From Actinobacillus porcitonsillarum (GTDB taxonomy: Bacteria; Pseudomonadota; Gammaproteobacteria; Enterobacterales; Pasteurellaceae): a stretch of DNA of 64,000 nucleotides. Each line of letters starts with the position of its first letter. Position 1 is the first letter of the stretch. Positions 58,853-64,000 of the stretch are shown piece by piece. The position numbers were made by a program, and so were the translations under genes. Location of the stretch: contig NZ_CP029206.1 of NCBI RefSeq assembly GCF_003101015.1, positions 62,001-126,000 on the forward strand, written 5' to 3'. Under the pieces are notes generated by a model. It ran no database searches. It was not told the DNA's origin and was given only the letters and a program-made list of their open reading frames with translations.

Positions 58853-59299
58853 CTATTTGGTTACAGCATTTTTAACTTCTTCTGCTTTTTCCACAGCTTT
58901 ATCTTTTGCTTCAACTACAGCTTGTTTAGCTTCTTCTGCTTTATTAACAACTGCGTCTTTAGCTTCAGCCGCTTTATCTGCCACTGCTTGTTTTACTTCT
59001 TCAGTTTTTGCAACAACTGCATCTTTAGCTTCTGTTGCTTTATCAGCTACGGCTTGTTTTGCTTCTTCTGCTTTAGCAACAACTGCATCTTTAGCTTCTG
59101 TTGCTTTATCAGCTACTGCCTGTTTTACTTCTTCAGTTTTTGCAGCAACTGCATCTTTAGCTTCAGTTGCTTTATCAGCTACTGCTTGTGTTGTTTCTGC
59201 AGCTTTATTCTCAACTGCTGAAGTTGCTTTTTGTGCTTGATCGCAAGCTGTTAGAACAACAGCAGAGCCTAAAACTAATGCTAATAATGATTTATTCAT
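58853..59299 (-). CDS. Lipoprotein with 22-residue tandem repeats
   Basis: A 148-residue lipoprotein: signal peptide with lipobox VLTAC (Cys19), then a nearly pure Ala/Lys/Glu/Asp amphipathic helix. Residues 39-126 are four 22-residue repeats of the form AVADKATEAKDAV-xAK-xEExKQ, and 127-148 a degenerate fifth. The pattern resembles LEA/apolipoprotein-like coiled helices and could span part of the periplasm, like Lpp, but no OmpA or peptidoglycan-linking motif is seen. The function is unknown. Confidence 0.85.
   Translation of the reverse strand: MNKSLLALVLGSAVVLTACDQAQKATSAVENKAAETTQAVADKATEAKDAVAAKTEEVKQAVADKATEAKDAVVAKAEEAKQAVADKATEAKDAVVAKTEEVKQAVADKAAEAKDAVVNKAEEAKQAVVEAKDKAVEKAEEVKNAVTK
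58922..59185 (-). repeat. Four 66-bp tandem repeats within the lipoprotein gene
   Basis: The repeats coincide with residues 39-126 of the lipoprotein; each unit is 66 bases with only a few differences between copies. Copy number change would keep the reading frame. Confidence 0.88.
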
Positions 59300-59522
59300 T
59301 ACATAAATTCCTAATAATAAAAAAAAGAAATCCTCTATAACTCAATTAATTTTGTATAAAGGGCCAAATAGCGCTCTTTAGACAAAGATACTATCTAATA
59401 AGTTCCATAATAAAAGAAAAGCCTTCCAAAAATTTTTTAACAACAAAAAGGAGCAATGAGATCTGCGCCTAGTTCATTAGTTATCTGTCCAAATTTTGAG
59501 AGACTGCTCAAATTTCCCTATT

Positions 59523-60149
59523 TTATAACACTCCAAGATTCCTAAGCCCTGCGGTAATAATTTCTACCCCTAAAGACATTAAAAGCAAGCCCATAATCCT
59601 TGTGATGACATTTGAACCTGTTTTACCCAATTTCTTGATGACCGGTTCTGAATAGCGAAAGAGGATATAACAAGCAACACCAAATAAAATAATGGTTAAT
59701 GAAGAATAAACGTAGTTTAACCATGTGTGTTGTCCTGAACCAAAAACAATGGTTGCACTGATTGACCCTGGGCCTGCCATAATCGGCATAGCTAGCGGTA
59801 CAACTGCGATGTTATTGTAGTCTTCAATGTTTTCGTTTTTTTCCTCTTTATTGATTTTGTGCTCACCAATTTTCCCGTTGATCATGGTAAGCGCAATCAT
59901 GACGACAACAAAGCCTCCGGCAATACGGAAGGAATCAATAGAAATGCTAAAGGAATTTAGAATAAAGTTCCCAAAATAAAAACTGACCAATAAAATAACC
60001 ACTACGGAAAAACAGGTTACTAAACTCGTTCTATGTTGTTGCTCTCGGGTAAGATCCGCTGTCATTGAATAGAAAACGGGAACAACCCCAATCGGATTGA
60101 CTAAGGCAATAAGCCCGATAAAAAATTGTAAATAGATCGAAAGATCCAT
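59523..60149 (-). CDS. ychE: MarC-family membrane protein YchE
   Basis: A 208-residue, six-helix inner-membrane protein of UPF0056/MarC; role unknown despite the historical multiple-antibiotic-resistance name. Matches E. coli YchE over FFIGLIALVNPIGVVPVFYS, ISIDSFRIAGGFVVVMIAL, VVPLAMPIMAGPGSISATIV and GSNVITRIMGLLLMSLGVEI. RBS GGAAGG. Third gene after uvrD and yjjV, 18 bases from yjjV. Confidence 0.92.
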   Translation of the reverse strand: MDLSIYLQFFIGLIALVNPIGVVPVFYSMTADLTREQQHRTSLVTCFSVVVILLVSFYFGNFILNSFSISIDSFRIAGGFVVVMIALTMINGKIGEHKINKEEKNENIEDYNNIAVVPLAMPIMAGPGSISATIVFGSGQHTWLNYVYSSLTIILFGVACYILFRYSEPVIKKLGKTGSNVITRIMGLLLMSLGVEIITAGLRNLGVL

Positions 60150-60167
60150 GTTTACCTTCCTTTTAAA

Positions 60168-60962
60168 TCATTTTGAATCAAATAATTGAAGACTATTTTG
60201 CCAAATCGTTTCTGCAATAGATAAAGGCGATTCGCTACGGAGCGTGCATAATGCGTCAAAACTGACTTTTAAACGCTCCGGTCGGTTTGGCTGCCCTTGA
60301 TAACCAAAAACCGGCATATCCGGTGAATCCGTTTCTAAAAGCAAGCTATCTAAAGGGAGCTTTTTAATCGCTTCACGAGTTTTATTGGCTCGTGCGTAAG
60401 TGATTGTTCCGCCTACGCCAATCTTATACCCTAAATCAACAAAACGCTTAGCTTGATCATAACTACCGGCAAAACCATGTACAACCCCCGTTCGTGGCAA
60501 CTGTGCCTTTTTCAAAAAGGAGAATAAAGCATCATGGCTTTTACGAGAGTGTAAATTTACCGGTAAATTAAACCGCTTGCTAAGGGCTAATTGAGCCTCA
60601 AGGTATTCGCACTGTTTTTTCCACAAATCGGGTGTGCAAACTTCCGCCACCGCTTTTTCTAAACCAATTTCTGCAATGGCGGTGCAAAGCGGATCTTGCT
60701 TTGCCAGATGATTTTCCAAGCATTCAAGATCTTCCGGTTTATGTTGCTGAATGTAGAGAGGGTGTAACCCTAAGCCATAAACAACATGATGAGGCATTGC
60801 CTGTGCAGTTTGGATAACACGTTCAAAATTGTCGGCAAAAACTGCAACAACAAGGAGTTTTTCCACTTGTGCGGAAGTTGCCTCGGTGACCAATTCTGAA
60901 ACGGAGAGATTAAGCATCTCCGATAAGTAATCCAAATGAGTATGTGTATCAAAAAAACGCAT
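60168..60962 (-). CDS. yjjV: TatD-family metal-dependent hydrolase YjjV
   Basis: A 264-residue TIM-barrel putative DNase. Metal ligands DTHTHLD at the N-terminus, AIAEIGLE, VNLHSRKSHD, VVHGFAGS and LLLETDSPD are in place. It starts five bases after the uvrD stop, so uvrD-yjjV-ychE is an operon. YjjV fits better than TatD or YcfH by N-terminal sequence, but the subfamily call is moderate. Confidence 0.88.
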   Translation of the reverse strand: MRFFDTHTHLDYLSEMLNLSVSELVTEATSAQVEKLLVVAVFADNFERVIQTAQAMPHHVVYGLGLHPLYIQQHKPEDLECLENHLAKQDPLCTAIAEIGLEKAVAEVCTPDLWKKQCEYLEAQLALSKRFNLPVNLHSRKSHDALFSFLKKAQLPRTGVVHGFAGSYDQAKRFVDLGYKIGVGGTITYARANKTREAIKKLPLDSLLLETDSPDMPVFGYQGQPNRPERLKVSFDALCTLRSESPLSIAETIWQNSLQLFDSK

Positions 60963-60967
60963 AAATT

Positions 60968-63163
60968 TTAGACTTTCTCAAGGTTCGCCATTTTAGCGAT
61001 TAACCATTTTATCCCATTGCCTTGGAAGGCGATTTGTAGTCGAGTCGCATCTCCGGCACCTTCAACATTGATAATTGTACCTTGCCCAAATTTGGCGTGA
61101 TACACTTTTTGCCCCATTTTCCATGTATCATTGTTTAAAATGGAAGCGGTTGTTTTTGGTGCTGTTTTTGCAAAAGGAGATGATGAGGCAAAAGATGCAG
61201 CACGGTTAATGTTACCTCGTAAGCGAATTTCGCGAATATGCTCTTCGGGTAATTCAGCGATAAAACGTGAAGGAATATGGCGCTCTTCTTTACCGTATAG
61301 CCTTCTTAATTCCGCATAACTGATGGTTAATTTTTTCTTCGCCCGAGTGATGCCTACATAAGCTAACCGGCGTTCTTCTTGTAATCGTCCTTCATCATGG
61401 CTCATGCCACTTGGGAAGATACCTTCTTCAACGCCAACAATAAAGACGCGAGGAAACTCTAAGCCTTTTGCAGAATGAAGTGTCATGAGTTCTACATAAT
61501 CTTGATGCGGAGAGGCTTGAGCTTCTCCCGCTTCAAGCGAAGCATGAGTTAAGAATGCGGTCAGTGGTGTTAAATCTTCCGCTTCATCTGGTGGTGTAAA
61601 TTGTTTTGTTGCGGTAACCAATTCTTCCAAGTTATCAATTCTTACTTCGCCTTTATCGCCTTTTTCTTGCTTATACATTTCATATAAGCCGGATTTACGA
61701 ATCACAAAATCAGTTTGATCGGCTAAAGACATTTGCTCTGTTTCATTATCTAAAGCGTTGATGAGTTCAACGAAGCGTAATAGTGCAGTGGCTGCTCTTC
61801 CTGAAAGTTGCTCTTCTTGAATGGCAACTTGAATCGCTTGCCAGAGGGTAATTGAGCGCGTTCGAGTAAGTTGTCTAATTGTTTCTAATGTGCGTTCGCC
61901 AATGCCTCGTGGCGGTGTGTTGATAACACGTTCAAAAGCCGCATCATCTTGGCGGTTTGAAATTAAACGCAAATAGGCAAGTGCATCTTTAATCTCTTGG
62001 CGTTCAAAGAAACGCATTCCTCCGTAGATACGGTAAGGAATGTTAGCTTGAATTAACGCTTCTTCAATCACACGAGATTGGCTGTTACTTCGATAAAGCA
62101 CTGCACATTCTGAAAAACTACCTTCATCTTCTTTCCATTGTTGAATTTGTGAGGCAACAAAACGGGCTTCGTCTAATTCATTAAAGGCGCAATAAATTTC
62201 AACCGGATCACCATCGCCACTTTCTGTCCAGAGCTTTTTCCCTAGACGATTGTCGTTATTGGCGATCAATTCATTTGCAGAGGCTAAGATATGCCCTGTG
62301 GAGCGGTAGTTTTGCTCAAGACGAATGGTTTGCGCCTGATCGTAATCTTTTAAGAAACGTTGAATATTCTCGACTTGTGCACCACGCCAGCCATAGATAG
62401 ATTGGTCATCATCGCCTACGATCATTACTTTACCATGCTGACCGGCAAGTAAGTGAATAAGATCGTATTGGATATTGTTTGTATCTTGGAACTCATCGAT
62501 CAAAATATGCTGAAAACGTTGCTGATAGCGTTGTAGTATAAGTGGTTGATTTTTCAGCATTTCGTAAGTGCGAATCAAAAGTTCTGCAAAATCAAGCAAA
62601 CCTGCACGATCACAAGCATCTTGATAAAGCTGATAAATTTCAACCAATTTCTTTTCATTATGATCATTAAAATGTTCGATATCTTTAGGTCGTTTTCCCA
62701 GATCTTTTTGTGAATTGATATACCAAGCCACCTGTTTGGGAGGGAAATGCTTTTCATCAACGTTATGGAGTTTCAGTAAACGTTTGAGTAAACGTTGCTG
62801 ATCTTCCGTATCCATAATTTGGAAATCTTGGGGAAGATTAGCATCAAGATAATGTGAACGGAGCAAGCGGTTCGCAATACTATGGAAAGTGCCTACCCAC
62901 ATACCAAACATATTATGGCTAGATTGCTCTAACGTTGCTTCAATACGTTGACGCATTTCGGCGGCTGCTTTATTGGTAAAAGTCACAGCAAGAATGTTTG
63001 ATTCAGGAATGTTCTCTATCCCGATAAGCCAAGCGATACGATGGGTGAGGACGCGCGTTTTGCCTGAGCCAGCGCCAGCCAAGACGAGATAATTTCCAAT
63101 AGGGGCTGAAACGGCTTCTCGCTGTTTATCATTTAAACCATCAAGTAGTAAAGAAAAATCCAT
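60968..63163 (-). CDS. uvrD: DNA helicase II UvrD
   Basis: An SF1A 3'-5' helicase for nucleotide excision and mismatch repair. The 731-residue protein has Q motif LNDKQREAVSAP, Walker A LAGAGSGKTRVLTHRI, motif II LIDEFQDTNNIQ, motif III GDDDQSIYGWRGA, motif IV RLEQNYRSTGHIL and motif V ELMTLHSAKGLEFPRVFIVG, and the UvrD C-terminal Tudor-like GQKVYHAKFGQGTIINVEG. The C-terminal segment separates it from Rep. Confidence 0.97.
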   Translation of the reverse strand: MDFSLLLDGLNDKQREAVSAPIGNYLVLAGAGSGKTRVLTHRIAWLIGIENIPESNILAVTFTNKAAAEMRQRIEATLEQSSHNMFGMWVGTFHSIANRLLRSHYLDANLPQDFQIMDTEDQQRLLKRLLKLHNVDEKHFPPKQVAWYINSQKDLGKRPKDIEHFNDHNEKKLVEIYQLYQDACDRAGLLDFAELLIRTYEMLKNQPLILQRYQQRFQHILIDEFQDTNNIQYDLIHLLAGQHGKVMIVGDDDQSIYGWRGAQVENIQRFLKDYDQAQTIRLEQNYRSTGHILASANELIANNDNRLGKKLWTESGDGDPVEIYCAFNELDEARFVASQIQQWKEDEGSFSECAVLYRSNSQSRVIEEALIQANIPYRIYGGMRFFERQEIKDALAYLRLISNRQDDAAFERVINTPPRGIGERTLETIRQLTRTRSITLWQAIQVAIQEEQLSGRAATALLRFVELINALDNETEQMSLADQTDFVIRKSGLYEMYKQEKGDKGEVRIDNLEELVTATKQFTPPDEAEDLTPLTAFLTHASLEAGEAQASPHQDYVELMTLHSAKGLEFPRVFIVGVEEGIFPSGMSHDEGRLQEERRLAYVGITRAKKKLTISYAELRRLYGKEERHIPSRFIAELPEEHIREIRLRGNINRAASFASSSPFAKTAPKTTASILNNDTWKMGQKVYHAKFGQGTIINVEGAGDATRLQIAFQGNGIKWLIAKMANLEKV

Positions 63164-63328
63164 GAATATCGCCTTTAAATTGTTTTTTTATACAGTTAAT
63201 AAAGTCATTATAACGTAAAGCAATTAAGTTTTGGAAAAGTTTTGCAAAATGTTTTGATATTTAAAATATAAAAATTTACTATTAAGAGGTTTGTAAGTTT
63301 ATAAAAACTTAATTTAGGTCTACATTTT

Positions 63329-63447
63329 ATTATGTAGTATTTGCACAAAAGCTAAATTTTCAGCGATATGCGTAGTATCTTATGCATATCAAACGTGGAC
63401 TTTCCCTCTACAAAAATCAAAAGTTTGTGCAACTGCTATACAATATT
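63329..63447. mobile_element. Small inverted-repeat element C (MITE-like) with 8-bp duplication
   Basis: The left end ATTATGTAGTATTTGCACAA and the reversed right end (ATTGTATAGCAGTTGCACAA) agree at about 16 of 20 positions. TACATTTT stands on both sides (63321-63328 and 63448-63455), an exact 8-bp direct repeat as left by transposition. The centre has a GATATGC...GCATATC palindrome and no ORF. The rest of 63164-63471 is AT-rich with no other gene seen. Confidence 0.65.
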
Positions 63448-63471
63448 TACATTTTCTATAAGGATTAAATG

Positions 63472-63957
63472 ATGAAATTATTAAAATTAGCTACTACGTC
63501 AGCACTTGCTGCATTATTAGTTGGTTGCGCACAAAGCAATAACTTAGATGCTCCTGCACCAGCTGTTGCACCTGTAAAAGAAGCACCAGTTACAGCGCCA
63601 GCAAAAGAATTTACATTAAGTGGAGACTTCTTATTTGATTTTGATAAATCTGTATTATCTGCTAAAGGTAAATCAACATTAAATGGTATTGCTAAAGAAA
63701 TCAAAGATACAGGTGCTAAAAATGTAACGGTAACTGGTTACACAGACCGTTTAGGATCAGCTACTTATAACCAAAAACTTTCACAAGCTCGTGCAAATAC
63801 GACAAAGGCTTACTTACAATCACAAGGTGTTTCAGCTAACATCAAAGCAGTTGGTCGTGGTGCAGCAAATCAAGTGAAAGCATGTAAAGGTGAAACAGGT
63901 CAAGCATTAAAAGATTGCTTAAAACCAAACCGTCGTGTACATATTATAGCAAGATAA
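63472..63957 (+). CDS. OmpA-family (Pal-like) lipoprotein
   Basis: A 161-residue lipoprotein (start MKLLKL at 63472; an ATG three bases earlier is equally possible). Lipobox ALLVGC, a Pro/Ala-rich linker (about 20-45), then an OmpA C-terminal peptidoglycan-binding domain: FLFDFDKSVLSAKGKSTLNG, VTGYTDRLGSATYNQKLSQA with the diaminopimelate-binding Asp, and a disulfide-like pair CKGETGQALKDC before LKPNRRVHI. The Cys pair is as in OmpA rather than Pal; tolB-pal genes are not nearby, so it is not named pal. Confidence 0.9.
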   Translation: MKLLKLATTSALAALLVGCAQSNNLDAPAPAVAPVKEAPVTAPAKEFTLSGDFLFDFDKSVLSAKGKSTLNGIAKEIKDTGAKNVTVTGYTDRLGSATYNQKLSQARANTTKAYLQSQGVSANIKAVGRGAANQVKACKGETGQALKDCLKPNRRVHIIAR

Positions 63958-64000
63958 TAAATCCTGTAAGCTAAGATACAAAATTTAACTGTTATTCAGC

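Noticed and set aside
58922-59185. Regularly spaced repeats as a CRISPR array
   Set aside because: Units are contiguous 66-bp coding repeats with no unique spacers.
58815-59240. Plus-strand ORFs of 141 and 99 codons
   Set aside because: Low-complexity antisense of the 66-bp repeats in the lipoprotein gene; the minus-strand frame has the signal peptide and lipobox.

Overview
The window is chromosomal DNA of a gammaproteobacterium of the family Pasteurellaceae. Gene content and order are typical of that family, and perfect copies of the 10-mer ACAAGCGGTC are scattered through it. This is the Actinobacillus pleuropneumoniae-type DNA uptake signal rather than the Haemophilus influenzae AAGTGCGGT type, so Actinobacillus, Mannheimia, Bibersteinia or a close relative is likely; I cannot fix the genus. 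I see no rRNA, tRNA, CRISPR array or prophage.

Layout. 1-3995 (minus): the head of a histidine operon, with a four-His leader peptide and attenuator, then hisG, a frameshifted REP-associated tyrosine transposase, hisD, an extra 47-residue ORF and hisC (cut by the window edge). 4102-5027: purC with a PurR box. 5115-9388: rsmI divergent from lpoA-yraN-diaA-dolP. 9418-16482: a TetR regulator divergent from a complete four-gene ABC export system. 16771-23059: patatin lipoprotein, typA, grxA, rph, yicC, ygfZ. 23097-27958 (minus): mlaFEDCB-ibaG-murA. 28246-33025: DegQ-type protease, opsX, aroF-tyrA. 33073-35450 (minus): rsgA-rnhB, then hinT-ycfL. 35619-37255: cysB and a DUF3108 protein. 37295-41871 (minus): RidA-family protein, ilvE, grxD, recR, ybaB, purD. 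42086-43477: rpsF-priB-rpsR-rplI. 43677-54619 (minus): rluB, yciO, gnd, a small accessory patch (AT-rich orphan membrane protein, CPDT glutaredoxin-like protein, YgeA-type racemase, DUF1304, MFS transporter), pgl, zwf, cysQ, nudE. 54751-56142: hslR, hslO. 56181-57650: mqo. 57889-63957: two small orphan genes, a repeat lipoprotein, the uvrD-yjjV-ychE operon and an OmpA-like lipoprotein.

How the genes fit together. Envelope maintenance is strongly represented (lpoA, dolP, the Mla lipid-transport system, murA, degQ, opsX, several lipoproteins). The oxidative pentose-phosphate enzymes zwf, pgl and gnd lie within 8 kb. purC and purD are about 37 kb apart but each has a PurR-like operator.

Most of the window is ordinary core genome. 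The unexplained structure is in the intergenic DNA: a GTAG-headed REP family with several stem variants and its damaged transposase; a second hairpin family built on CCCTC/GAGGG arms with changing inner stems; and three small inverted-repeat elements (about 16530-16730, 40402-40556 and 63329-63447) sharing a TTGCACAA-type terminus, two of which carry one of the other repeat types inside.
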